DNA of 64,000 bases, taken from contig NC_084803.1 of NCBI RefSeq assembly GCF_963583255.1, positions 17,867,428 through 17,931,427 of the forward strand. The letters are read 5' to 3'. Below, one piece after another: positions 34,115 through 46,346 of this stretch. The notes under the pieces are model-generated. The model was not told the origin of the DNA, did no database searches, and saw only the letters and a list, made by a program, of their open reading frames with translations. Position numbers and translations under genes: made by a program. This stretch comes from Pyrus communis. Taxonomy: Eukaryota > Streptophyta > Magnoliopsida > Rosales > Rosaceae. The stretch's first letter is position 1. Each line of letters opens with the position of its first letter.

Positions 34115-34803
34115 GAAGCATACAACTTGGAAATTGCTCACATGCATTGGAATTGGAATAATAATGGCAGTGCACTTTTAATTACTTAGAAATTTGTTAA
34201 GTCCATTTAGAATATGGTGAGAGTCTTTTAGGAAGTTGTAATTCATTTATGCTTCCTTTCTCCTTGCTTCCTTTAAATTATGATGTAATACAATCATTTG
34301 GGCAATTGCAGTGAGTTGTTTCTCCTTCTAAAATCAAGCGTTTGGCTTGGTCGTATGAGTGAATCCACGATTTGCAACGTCAAGCGAGCTTTGTTGTTGA
34401 GCACATCCCAGGTATCTATCTCCCAAGACCCCTTCGCTCTTCCTACGTCAAGTGGCATCAGCGCAAGTTTTCCGTTGCGATCATGGGTGAGATTTTTCAT
34501 CCGTTGGAATCTGGTTGAAGAGATACAGCTTGGTTGATTTGAACTCCCCACCAATTTATGATGAGTATGTTGACAATGATGAAATCAATAATCGTTTTGT
34601 GAATGAAGTTGATGAGGATAGTAGCAAGGAGGAAAGTAAGACCAAGGAAAACATAAAGGAAGCATAAATGAATTACAATAACTTCCTAAAAGACTCTCAC
34701 TACATTCTAAATGGACTTAACAAATTTCTAAGTATTTAAAAGTACACTACCATTATTATTTCAATTCCAAAGCATGTGAGCAATTTCCAAGTTGTATGCT
34801 TGC
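34115..34803. mobile_element. Fold-back element with ~145-bp inverted arms
   Basis: 34115-34259 and 34655-34803 are inverted copies, roughly 90% or more identical by eye (AAGCATACAACTTGG start, GCTTCCTTT inner end). The ~395-bp centre is not AT-rich filler. Bases 34520-34670 read INLNSPPIYDEYVDNDE, then EDSSKEESKTKENIKEA and stop, a coding-like acidic tail that I do not recognise. No clear target duplication was found. MULE-like is possible. Confidence 0.7.
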
Positions 34804-34916
34804 TCCAAGTACAAATAACATCACTTATATCATTGTCTTTCGCCTCACATTCGTTGGTGAAATTGTAATGAGAGACAAAATAATGCACGTAGAGACAAGA
34901 AACCTACTCGACCCAA

Positions 34917-34947
<31 letters not shown>

Positions 34948-35058
34948 GACAAGAAACCTACATATTACAAATTTCACGAAACAATAAAATTATTTGGACA
35001 TAAAAAATACAAAATTTGATGACATACATTCTAACAAGAAGTAAGTTATATTATTGTT

Positions 35059-35604
35059 GTGAACTACCAATTTAGTACATGAATTATCACCTTAGTGAAA
35101 ATTAGGTCCTTAAATTATTTTTTTCCAGAAAATTAGTCCTTGAATTATAAAAATCTGCAAATTACATTCCTAATGTTATATTCAAAGCTACTATATTTAA
35201 TTTTCTGTCAATTTAAGTCACGTTAATTGCATATAATACACATTGGAGGGTAGATTGGTAGTTTTTTTTTATAAAGAAATAATGTATGGAGTTAACTTTG
35301 GAGGGTAAATTGATAGTTTTTCATAAGAAATAGTGTAAGTTAACTTTGGAGGGTAAATTACATGCTAGATCCACAACCTATATCAAATGTTAAGAGCTTA
35401 TAGGTGAGAAAATAATGACATTTCATTCTAAAATGTGTCAAGTGACTTAAGTTGACGGAAAATTGGATAAAATAGCTTTGAACATAATAGTAGGGATGAA
35501 ATTGACAATTTTTAATGAATTTAGGGACTTATTTTACCGAAGAAATAATTTAGAGACCTAATTTTCACTAAGATGATAGTTCAAGAACTAAATCGACACT
35601 TCAC
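35059..35604. mobile_element. 546-bp MITE-like element with ~165-bp terminal inverted repeats
   Basis: GTGAACTACCAATTTAGTAC at the left matches the right end reversed (GTGAAGTGTCGATTTAGTTC). The arms share TTAGTGAAAATTAGGTC and TTCAAAGCTA. The centre carries three copies of TTGGAGGGTARATTG (about 35233, 35299 and 35345). Confidence 0.75.
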
Positions 35605-38600
35605 CTAACAAGTATATCAATTTTGTGTACATGTAAAATCACATTTAGGGTTCCCTAGTCATATAGGCATATGAATATTGTGATCAACAGCTGGATCCAA
35701 AAAATTAACAATCAAAGTAATGTAAACCATTTGAATCAAAAGGGAAAAAGAAAGTGGGGGCCAAATGTTGAAGTTTTGAAGTCGGGAATGGAGTTGAGCC
35801 AAAATAAGTAGCTTCGCAAAGCTATAAATTTTCAAATCATGCATGCATATGCTTTATGGGAGTACTTTAGGACTCCTCAACTTGCAACCAAAGTAAGTGG
35901 TTCGGAATCTTCTCACTCTCAAACAAACACATAAAATACAAGCTTTTAGTGGAGGACAGCGATTTGAAACCCTACTATATAATTCAAATCGTTCTGTTTC
36001 TTGTTCTTGGAACAGAAGTAAATACACTATGATTAATTTCAACCAAACTAATAGTTTTCAGTACGAGTTTTTGCAGACTTGTAGTCCCATGCACTTGTCA
36101 CTGTGTAGTTTAGGAGGCCTATAACTTGTGGGAAATGGGGCACATTATGTTCACGAATATGGCTAAGTGTACTTATCAATTCGTCCAGTTGCAACACCAA
36201 CTTGTTAGATGTGGAGTACATTATGTCCCACACTTGCAATAGCTGCTATATATGATGATTGTAAATGAAAATTGTATACCTACAAATGAAAGATATATAA
36301 GTAATGTTGTTCTCCTGCCATTATCTCAACAAACTCAATAGAATGAAAGGTGACATGATGAGTATTTTATGACGATAATCATTTGATCTTTAGTTTTCTT
36401 TTTTAATGTTGATATGGGAAGCTTACAAACAAGAAAGGAGTGAAGGGTGGTGAGGGGTAGGAGAACAAATGCAGAAGAAAGAAAGAAAATATATTTTTGA
36501 AAGTGAAAACAATTTAAAAGGATTTTTGTTTTTAATTACTTTTCATTTTCTTAGTCTTTCTTATCATGTCTCTTACCATATCCTTCCTTCACTCCTTTAT
36601 TTCACTCATTTCTCCCATGTCTTTCTCCTCTAAATCAAACGGGCCCCTAATTTTCGAGGCGGAATATATTTATTTAGCTTTTGGCCAATATTTATGTCCT
36701 GGTCTTTAAACTATGGTGGTTAAAAGTGGAACATATATGTCAACACTTTTAATTCAAGTGATCAAGACAGTTTATCTCTAAACATGATATCTGAAGTTTT
36801 AATCCCCAGAAATTAATTATCTTTTATGAACAAAAAAAAAAAACTCATATATATGGATAACAAATTAATATTAACATTGTCAACTATTAAACTTAAACAA
36901 ATTCAAATAATTGCCTTGAATCGATCTTTTGGTGCTTGATGTGAAAATCTATATTTTGATGTCAAATACAAAGTCGATAAATCATATCTTGCCACGTCAA
37001 CTACACCTAAGTAAAACGAGTTCCGCTCATCATCGATTACCAACTTGTTCTTTTGGTAGAAATAGAAAGATTCTCAGTGGGCAAATCGAGGAACATGGCA
37101 CCCATACGCATATATATAATCTATAGACAATATGTTAATCGTTCTGAGATTTATTTCCATAGTTACGGTATACATATCAGTATATGTCACCTTGGATCGA
37201 CCAACTCACGAGAACCAGATCAGGACCACAAATTAAAACTTTGATTATTATTAGTTTTATTTCTTTGATTTGCTTGAGGACCACTGAGTTAGGTTTTGGA
37301 TAATTATTATAATTTGTTGGGATTGGTCAATGGTCGCCTGCCAATTAGCTAAGCTTGTTAGAATGATGATGAAATTTCAAGCTGTTCCCCGTATTGGGGT
37401 TTTGCTCTTCCACTTGTATAGTTTGTACATGTATTTTAATTAAATAACATATCAGGATTAATTTTCTACTGTCAATTGTAGGTGAACTTATTTCCCTTTC
37501 CATTAACATTTGCATATTTAACATATAAATCATAAATTCCCACCCTCTATTTTTTAATTTAAGTACAGTGTTGACGAGCCTGTCATACATGTTCACATAA
37601 TTATAGGTTAAATTAATTATTATAAACTCTTACTCGGCTTTAGGCATATAATCTAAATTTTTAGTTATTTCAGGACAGCAGTTTTATTTCATCAATAATT
37701 AATTTTGATAGAATCACAACCTAAGTTAAGTGAGATAAATTATACTTTTTAGATCGAGGTGTAAAACTCCTATGACATGTACACAACATGCTAATTTCGT
37801 TAAAACTTAAGTCAAATTGTCCTTGAATTACAAGAATTAGTACCTATATGTCTTTCGGGCCAAAAAAAGTTAATATGTCTAAAATCATAATTGGTTGTAA
37901 ATTAATAATTTTTTCTACTGGTACATAGCAGTAAGTGATATTCAAATGAATAATTAAGGTTGAAAATAGATGATATGACAATTACGAAAATCAAATATAA
38001 TGACTAAACCATTTGTAGTACTGAGTACTATGTAACATTGAAGTCACACCCGTAAATTAATGAAACAAAATAAAACACTACAAAGCTTGCAACTTGTAAT
38101 TGTTAACCCTAACCAGCTACGTAGGTACTTACCTGCACCAGAGGATGCCAGGAAAGTTACTTTCAAATAATTGAAATTTTCAACCCATTCCTTTCTTTAC
38201 TAGACTTACGCGTTCGATGAAACCCTACTGGATCCAAATGAACTAAGCATATCGTAACAGCTGTATCCCTGCACTAACGTACAAAGCATCCCATGCAAAA
38301 AATGGCAGCTCCCTCTCTCGATCTACTTCTGCTAGCTTCTCTGCCGTTATTACTCACACGCAGACACAACGCTCACTGTCGTGGTTTACTCTTCTGATAC
38401 GCTACTCACCAAAAACCTGAACAATTTTATATATATCGTGGTGTTATTATACATCCAAACAATATGGCAAACAAAAACACTTCCCACGAACCAGGCCAAG
38501 AGATGAGACCCATGACATATCATTGTCTGATTGCACTATTCATCATGACGCATGCATGGTTTTTGGACGTTGTACACAAGCCAATATTATAAATACGACT

Positions 38601-38917
38601 GTGAATATTAGATTGTAGTTTTGACATTGTTAAAACTAAATTAATTTAAAATTTAATCTTTTTGAACACACAAGGATAAAAAGAATTGTTATACATTAGT
38701 CCAAATCCATTCTTTATAAACGTATTGTGACAATTAGAGTAGAAAGGTAAATTGTAATTTGATTGTATTGAAGATTCATTTCCTTAATTCGTTTTCTAGA
38801 TTATTTATTTAGGGTTTGTGCAACTATATATATTTCTTTCTAGTGAGACAAGTATCATTGAATTCACGAAACCCAATGTTGCTGCATTGGCAGATTGAAA
38901 TTGTTCCCCTCGGATTT
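35605..38917. other. Intergenic DNA, no firm gene
   Basis: AT-rich; no recognisable protein or RNA gene. A 31-codon ORF at 38302-38397 has a good start context and a leucine-rich start (MAAPSLDLLLLASLPLLLT), but no family match and no downstream support, so it is not annotated as a gene. Confidence 0.5.
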
Positions 38918-39109
38918 GGGAGTAGAATTCTCTCACCTCCTACTTTCATCCCTTTCTCTCCCCTCCTCTCACATATTGTTTTTTTTTTTTTTTCTTATTG
39001 TCTCTATAAATAATATCAATATAAGATGTTAACGTGGCTTAACCGTAACCGTTCAAGTATGAGGCGAGGGAAGGGGAGAGAGATTAGGAGGGGAGAGAAT
39101 CTTCCTCCC
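38918..39109. mobile_element. MITE-like inverted repeat
   Basis: The left arm GAATTCTCTCACCTCCTAC matches, reversed, the right arm ending GGGGAGAGAATCTTCC. The centre holds a T run. Identity is moderate. Confidence 0.45.
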
Positions 39110-39110
39110 T

Positions 39111-39316
39111 GGATTTGGATCCCATCCAGATCCAAATTGTAGGGGTCCTAGGGATTCTCACATCTTAGCCATTCATTGTGCATCGTGTAGTCAGAAATCA
39201 TTTGACTTTTTTCATTTAAAATTAAACACTAACAGTACCTGAAGAAAACTGGCCACATGATGCACGATGAACGACTAAGGATCTCTACAAAGTGGATCCA
39301 GAGAGGATCCTCTTCT
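39111..39316. mobile_element. MITE-like fold-back repeat, adjacent to the previous one
   Basis: The left side (GGATCC, then GCCATTCATTGTGCATCG) matches the right side reversed (CGATGCACGATGAACGACT-like at 39255-39275, GGATCC at 39293 and 39305). The element is about 205 bp. Confidence 0.5.
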
Positions 39317-39389
39317 GTCTTCACCAAACATGCGAACATTGTGGCTAACATCACACACCTCGAGCCCGATAGCATCAAACCAGGGGTAA

Positions 39390-42300
39390 AGATGTGCTAG
39401 CTATCACCAAAATGATGACGAAGCCATAGGCAATAAATTAAAAATGTGAAAGAATTTGAACTTAAAAGCTCAATTTTATTGAATACTCAAAAATTATCCT
39501 GTAAATCCTACAAACTTCCTAACTTAGGGACACATTAAGGTTCAACCATATTATTATCACATAATGTTAAGACTATAATAGTAGTACATAAAACAGTTAT
39601 CATAAATAGTGTGTATTGTGCATACAATTGAAAGTCTAAACATGCTTATTACAAACTAGATAAGTAGGTTGAAGTTTAATCACCCTACCGAGGTAGGAGG
39701 ATTACAATACTGCCTGGCCCACTCGTCCTCAAACGCAGCCTTGGTCTTTTGGTGGCTGGAGCAGAAAACCAAAGCACTTGTTTCTTGGTGGCTTGAGCAG
39801 CCGACCAACAGGTGTTTGCCAGTAGATTTTTCTCGGCTGACACCAGAGGAACTTTGTGGCACTACCATAGTATAAGGGTTGCGATTGCCTCCCTGATCGA
39901 TCCTTTGTCCAACATACTGCTTCCAAACGTTAATAGGGACACTCTTCTTCCCATCACTCGACGAGCAATCATCTCCATCCAACATCCATTTCAACCATTT
40001 CTCCCTTTGTGGGAAAGATCAACTATGAGTACATTGTACGGAACTTTACCAAGGATGAAATAATGCACGGAACTCTACCAAGGATGAAATGACGAAGATA
40101 TTAAGGCTCATCATTAATATAAGTTATGAGAATGAATAAAGGAAAAAAAAAAGAATAACAACAAAATTGAAGTCCACCATAGCTTACTTCTTAGAAAAAC
40201 CAGCGGCTCGTAAACGACGGTCAATGAGTATGATGATGGTTGAAAGTTCTTTTGAACGCAAAAAGGGCATACCCACTAGTTGAAGCTCTTATTTTCACGG
40301 AAGAGGGATCCTTCTCAGCCAATCAATACAAACAAAACGAAACCATAATTAGAAAGTTGGTGGAAAACAAGAATCATAAAACTATGACTTATGTTGTTTC
40401 TTACCCTTCGCCCTCAAGCATTTGACTATGCAAACACCTGGCAACACGAGCGTCTATCGCCTCAACCTCATTAAGCTCTCCCAATTACTGCCAACAAGGA
40501 ACCAATTCTCCTTGTAAGGCATCTAGTTAAAAGGGTTATCGACAAATAGCAAGAATAAGCCAAGCACGTGATGGAACCTCACATGGCCAAGACTGTTCTT
40601 AGTTTGTAACAGTGCTTAATTACGCTGAAACTGGGTTATGTCTGGCGGTGCTCCATCCAGAGCACGTACATGCTAAGAAAGATGTGAATGGCGTTTGAGT
40701 TAAGCTGGTTAAGAGCTATACCTATATGGACCACAACTCTCTGGAAGAAGAGGTGAAGGGGCAGCGGAACGCTTGACTTGAAGAGTTCAACATAAAAATC
40801 CACCCAACCAAGTGATGGTCAACTCAGCCTTTCTCCTTCAATTGGCACTCGAAGGATAACATTGGTCGGGATTTGGTACCTATTTCTCAACACCTTTAAC
40901 CTTGGCATGGTTATAACACTAACAATGTGATCATCAGTATGATTACGAGTCTACATAATAATAAGGGTCAATTGGCATCCCAACCTTGTAAGGGCACGAA
41001 GGGTTGCATACCCTCTATCGGAACTCACAGGGAGAAGATTTCGCTTATCATCCAAGAATGCTATATTTGCACGACATCAGGCATTTAGTGAGATCGAGCA
41101 ATTCTTCATTAGTTATCTTGATGGCAGCGACTCAATCCATGGTCTGTTCCAAGTTATCCCTCTGCAAAAAAAAGTGGATTTGTGTCCATACCCTGTCGAA
41201 TAAGAGTCCTTTAAGTTTATAACTGGTGGTCGACGAATAGGAATGCTGCTCGATCTACCAGAGAGATCCTCGAAGTCATCGTGTTCGGCATCTCTTTCTC
41301 GATCGACTACTTATTGTCTTGAGCCTCTTAGCAGTCATTTTTCAAATCAAAAGCGCTCGACATTGATTGTGCTCCGTATCTACACATATTTTGGGGGTCT
41401 CAGAAATGTGAAGTAAACTACTTTCACATTTAGGCCTTAATTACTAAGGAAATTTTACGTTATGCATTCAAGTAAAAAAGGATGCCTTACTCCATTATAC
41501 AAATTAAACTAGTTGAATTTGGTCCCCATCAACGTCTTTTCACATTGATGACAACCTATAGCAGGAGATTCAGAGTAAAATATAACTTACTCAAAATGTA
41601 CTAAAGGAAGACGAAAAGAAATGCTAACATGAGAAACCAATCTGAGAGAATTCAGAAGGGAAAGTATGAGACTCGTGAATGGTAAAGCTTAGGTTGTTGA
41701 AGATAATCGCATAGTGAATTCGTTAGAGTTTCGATTGAAGAAGCAGAATGAAGTGAGGGTTCCACCATGAAGGCAAAATTAAATAGTCTGAAGCACTCTA
41801 TCTTAACCGTTGATGAATGAGAACCAAAACGACCAAATCATGATACGTGGTGGCCCACTTGCTCGATCTCTGAAACAAAAAAGACGTGAAACAACTTCAT
41901 GAGCCACGAGGACATGTCTATTAGCTACATCTTCAATACTGAGGTGCCTTGATTGCACCACCGACCTACATCTTCAATACTGAGGCGCCTTGACAAACAC
42001 ATATTCCTGACAACACTAACCTCCAACTCAAGAATATGATGACTGATGGAATTCTAAGCCAAGTTCTCGTAGAGGAATAAGCTGACTACCAGGGCACCAC
42101 ATTCTACATATATTAAATAACACCGAAGTGTCACCCCTAGGTCCTGACCGACCCTTGTAACTCCATTCTTGAGAAAGAACCATTAGTAAAGGAGTTGGGA
42201 GAATTGTTAACACAAGTTCTTTTCTGACCCCGACAGATGCAAAGGAACACAAGCCCAAAGGAATGCAGGCTGAAAGGAATACTGGCCCAAATAAGGGTTA

Positions 42301-42969
42301 AAGCCTAATGAACTTTGAAGGATGAAGTCAAGCACTTTAAGAGCCCATAGCCTCTAGATGTCCCATCAGCAAGTAAACCGAGCGCTTCCCCATAAAGTAT
42401 TTTTTTACCACTTAGGGGCAAGTTGGTGCACTGACAACTTTGTGGCACGAGGTAAGGACATAAGGGCATGCTTACTCATGCATCAATTCCAAGCCACGTA
42501 GTGGCTACTCAAGGGAACGAAGGTTTACGAAGGGACGTAATGACTGATAGATAATGTGCTCGAGTATGGGTTTAACCTACACAAATGTCACCTCATTGCC
42601 ACTTGTCACCCAAAAAGTGGAGGGACAACTAGTAGGTCAAATATGTGCACTCAGTGCACTAAATGCAAAGGAAGTGATAGATTTGAGCCCAGAGGCTGAA
42701 GATTCATAGAACCTATAAAAAAGAAGACAAGTACTCCTTAGAAATGGTCAAACGAATTGAGAGAGATATTATACAGTATTAAGACAAGCCCTATTTGTAA
42801 CCTTGTAATCTTTCTATTCAAGAGACTTAGTAAGTGTAGTCCAATTTTGAGGAGTGAAGCACTTAAATTATGGTGTCCATTTCCTTTTGTTTGCAAAAAT
42901 CGAAGCCCACCAGGGGCCGACACGCGACTATGTTAGTCTTTATTGACCTCACCAGTTTTGAGCGTTAAC
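39390..42969. mobile_element. Probable decayed LTR-element sequence, no intact gene
   Basis: Composition changes here (less A+T than the flanks) and small direct duplications occur: 29 bp at about 40037-40094 and 41 bp at 41925-42005. Read on the minus strand, the right edge begins TGTTAACGCTCAAAACTGG at 42969, a plausible LTR start, and further in TATAATATCTCTCTC resembles an LTR promoter. No matching second LTR, primer site or pol domain was found. It could be a solo LTR plus older debris. Confidence 0.35.
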
Positions 42970-43638
42970 AATTGTCCTTGAAAATTTTCCTTGAAATTTT
43001 TCTCAAATCCATTTCCATCTTGATTTTTCTTTTCCCTTCTTGCTTAAAAGCAATGCAAGCAATAAAAATTTTATTTGTAAAAGAGTGAATTGATAGCATA
43101 GCATTTATTCTTGACAGCAAGATCTATTCCTAATGGCTGAAATTACTAGATTTCTAAGATACGGAGTGCATTGTCCTGAGATGATCCTAGTCCTTACATA
43201 TATCATTATATGAGCCACATTAACAAATTTAATGGATGTTCGATGAATTTAATGAAAACAAGTTAAAGCGGAGCAAATTGTGAAAAATTGAAGTATCGAC
43301 TTTTGAATTTCAAAAGTCAAAATAAAATTAAAATTGAGTTCTAAGAGACGCAAGCTAAAGATAAGATTTCCAAAATTTAGTAAATGCATCACTGTATCTG
43401 CTCTGTCAAATTTAAATCTTGGACACAAAAATACTCATCTGTGTGGTGACTTCTTTTGTTTTTGTTTTTCATTTTCTCAAAACCATCCAGGGTAAAATTG
43501 TAACACGACCCCAAAATGGTTAGGGGACAAACAAATTAAACTCCAAAACAAAATCAAGTAAATCTACCGACCCACTAATCACATCCAGATCATTACAATG
43601 TATTTACACAATTACTCCATCTTATTTCCCAAACTACC
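42970..43638. other. Intergenic DNA and 3' region of the PADRE gene
   Basis: AT-rich, no further gene seen; the bases just below 43639 are the likely 3' UTR of the minus-strand gene. Confidence 0.5.
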
Positions 43639-44124
43639 CTACTCCGGAATCGCACTCAAGTCTGCCGCAAACCGCCTTTTACCCCCATTTCCCCTCCCCC
43701 TCCTCGACCCCCCACCGGCACCAGCTGCCACCACTCTCCGACTATCCTTCACGTCCTCGCCGGAAAATATCAGCGGCGACACCGAATTCCGGCGGCACCC
43801 ACATTTCTCGCCGCCACTCTTCATAAGCGCGGAGCTGGCTTTAACGGCCAATGCAGCCATCTCCTCCGCCTGTAGCGGGTGCTTGAGCCAGCTGAGCGGC
43901 AAGGCAAAGTACAGCTGGCCCGGCTGCAGCACCTCGGTACCGCTGACGGCCTGAAGGACGTCGTCGAAGTCCATATCGTCGGAGTTGCAAATGAAGCAGG
44001 TGGGGTTCTTTTGGAGCACGTAGGAGACCTTTACCGGATACGGGTATTCTTGCAATTTTCCGTCGTGTAGAATCAGCTTGGCGGTGGCCACTTGGGTCGA
44101 CCCGGACGAGCTACAAATACCCAT
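43639..44124 (-). CDS. PADRE (DUF4228) domain protein, 161 aa
   Basis: I start at MGICSSSGSTQVATAKLILH (ATG at 44124), not at the longer in-frame ATG (44316). The upstream codons are leader-like, include (CT)n, and lie beside the TATA box; only this start gives the MGxC myristoylation signal of the family. Domain blocks: AKLILHDGKLQEYPYPVKVS, QKNPTCFICNSDDMDFDD, then TEVLQPGQLYFALPLSWLK and MAALAVKASSALM. A basic, Gly/Arg-rich, probably disordered tail follows (GGGSRRGRGNGGKRRFAADL). The domain and the disordered tail are what the PADRE name describes. The role is stress-linked but mechanistically unknown. A second family member lies at 29264-29653. Confidence 0.92.
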   Translation of the reverse strand: MGICSSSGSTQVATAKLILHDGKLQEYPYPVKVSYVLQKNPTCFICNSDDMDFDDVLQAVSGTEVLQPGQLYFALPLSWLKHPLQAEEMAALAVKASSALMKSGGEKCGCRRNSVSPLIFSGEDVKDSRRVVAAGAGGGSRRGRGNGGKRRFAADLSAIPE

Positions 44125-44264
44125 TTGGATCGAAATCGGATCGTTGTAAATGGCGGAGGATTTGAGATGTGTCTTAGAGACAGAAAGTAGAGAGAAAGCG
44201 AGAGAGAGAGAGAGAGTTTGCAGGAAGGAGGAAGAAGCACGGATGGTGTTGGGAGGAGAGAGTG

Positions 44265-44275
44265 AACATATATAT
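44265..44275 (-). promoter_or_regulatory. TATA box of the PADRE gene
   Basis: TATATATA on the minus strand about 145 bases before the chosen ATG, with a (CT)n-rich leader (AG run at 44196-44216 on the plus strand) between them. Confidence 0.55.
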
Positions 44276-45620
44276 ACACAGAGAAATGGGGGGTGGGGGC
44301 TCGTAATTTGAAGCATGATGCCACGTAGGACTTGTCGTTTAGTTAAGCAATGTTTTATCGATCAGTGGGCAGGGCTTTTTGGCCAAAGCCAGGCTGTAAT
44401 CGATATTTTACGAGTTCTGAATTAGGGTCCTTTACATAAGTCGCCCTCCTGGTTGAATAAAATTACGAGGTTAGGGACTAGGGTTGTAGCCTGTGGTGGC
44501 ACTAGCACGGTAGCACCGTAGCAGCGACTATGCTAATTGGTATGTGCATCTTTGCAGTGGAAAAGGATGGGAGGGAGTCATGAGATTAATGGGATTGCTT
44601 TTGGGTTTAGGATGGAGATCTCAAAATCCACGAAAAGTCTGATACGTACAATCTTCCTGAACCAAACGTATCAAGCGAATTCAACACATGTGATGACAGG
44701 TAACTGAAAATTCTATCATACAAATATTCAAGATCGAAGTCGTTTTAACAGGTGAGGCTGAGATTAACTTAATTTTGAACGTTTTTTATGTTTTATACCC
44801 GCTTGTTAGAGCGGGTTGGAAAATGTATTGGGGGTGGGGAGGCATGAGGATGCAAAACCACTTCAGTCTGGCTTTGGCTTTGTTTCCGTAAACACTTGCG
44901 ACCTATAAACATATAGTCGGAGTTTTCATGCTCATACCAACAAAAGATATGTTTTGCTATCTAATACTTCAGATTGTGTCCATATGGCAAACAATCTTAA
45001 AGTAAATTTAGATACTTATACGTATGTAAATATTTGAATTCAAGAACATTTGAATTTACTGCTTATTTCATACTATTTTTGTGTAGTATTGGACCACTTA
45101 GGTTGGTTGGTATTGGGAGTGAATGGTTGCATGCACATATCAATTTAGTGCCCACTACACACTGTTTCACAGGGTTGAATGCATAATAGTGCAGTTTCTA
45201 TAAGTAGGGAGTGATGTCAAAGGATGCTTGTAAAACGGGGAAGAATCGTAAGCTAAACTTGGCAAGGCATTTCATGGATAATGGGAGACCCACCTAACCA
45301 TGACCATGATGGTACTACCATTATATACCAACTTTTTTCTTTTGGGTACTTATTAGTATGGTTCCAATTATATTTCCCACTTTTCCTCTTGTATTTTGTG
45401 GGAAATTTATTTATTTGTTTTGTAAATAAATTCTTTGTTTTGCAACTCATTATAGTATTTACTCTCAAAATTCCAATAATTCTTTTTTTTTTTTTAACAA
45501 ATAATATTATCTACATTAAAGGGGAGTGATAGACTTAACCATGGAAGCGAGAGAAATTTTCTTTTTAAAGCATAAAATTTAAAAGTATTGTAATCATCGA
45601 TTCTATTTTCTATGAAAGTA

Positions 45621-46026
45621 AGGATAATACTTGCATTCTTCCTTTGATAATGAGCTCATTTCTCCAGTTGCAAATAATTATCTTCACTTTAGAAGTTTAA
45701 TATCCAAGCTATGCAGTGTCTTACCTTTCATTTGAAGATTATTCCTACAAAAATTCATTTAAATCGGATATCGTTTAGTCATTCAAATTGTATCAAATAA
45801 ACCAACAGTGTAGATACCAAGTGATAAATTAATGGCGAACCATCCATTTACTTGATACATTTAATGGACTAAACGATCTCCGTTTTGAATGATTTTTGTA
45901 AGGATAATCTTCAAATAAGGATTAAGATATTGAACAATTCTAATTATAAAGCTTCTACGGTAAAGACACATTATTTACAAATGGGGAATGAATTCATCCT
46001 TCAAGAAGGAATGCAAGTATTATTCT
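45621..46026. mobile_element. Fold-back MITE, about 405 bp
   Basis: The left arm (ATAATACTTGCATTCTTCC onward, about 170 bp) matches the right arm reversed, including GAAGATTATYCYTACAAAAA and CGTTTAGTC. Non-coding. Confidence 0.7.
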
Positions 46027-46234
46027 AAAATTAAAACTAGAAAACAGAAATGTAAAGACCACTGGAAGGCATACCAAAAAAAGAATGTTTAAAAGCAAAT
46101 CCTCAAAAAATTTGGACTCACAAAAGATGTTAGAAACTTAGAAGTGGAATTTTAACCTTCCTTAGCCTTGAAGGTTTTGGTCACTTAAGCTAAAACTTTT
46201 GGGGATCCTTAGATGTTATGTTAGATTATGGGAA

Positions 46235-46346
46235 TTGTTATTGGCATTCCAAAAATCTCATTCTACACTCCAAATTTTCTATATTTGGGAAGAAAAATAC
46301 ACTTATGAGGAGTGTAGAATGAGATTTTTGAAGTGCTAATAACACT
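46235..46346. mobile_element. Small MITE, about 112 bp
   Basis: TTGTTATTGGCATTCC and AAAAATCTCATTCTACACTCC at the left match the right end reversed (GTGTTATTAGCACTTC, then the same AAAAATCTC block). Nearly the whole element is the hairpin. Confidence 0.75.

Noticed and set aside
38302..38397. 31-codon ORF with signal-like start
   Set aside because: Too short and isolated; mentioned only in the intergenic description.
39680..39994. 104-codon minus-strand ORF
   Set aside because: Overlaps plus-strand ORFs of equal quality in probable repeat sequence; no recognisable domain.
43598..43954. 118-codon plus-strand ORF
   Set aside because: Antisense shadow of the PADRE gene.
44073..44316. Longer N-terminus for the PADRE protein (start at 44316)
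   Set aside because: The extra 64 residues are leader-like, lie across the TATA/leader region and would bury the MGICSS myristoylation start.
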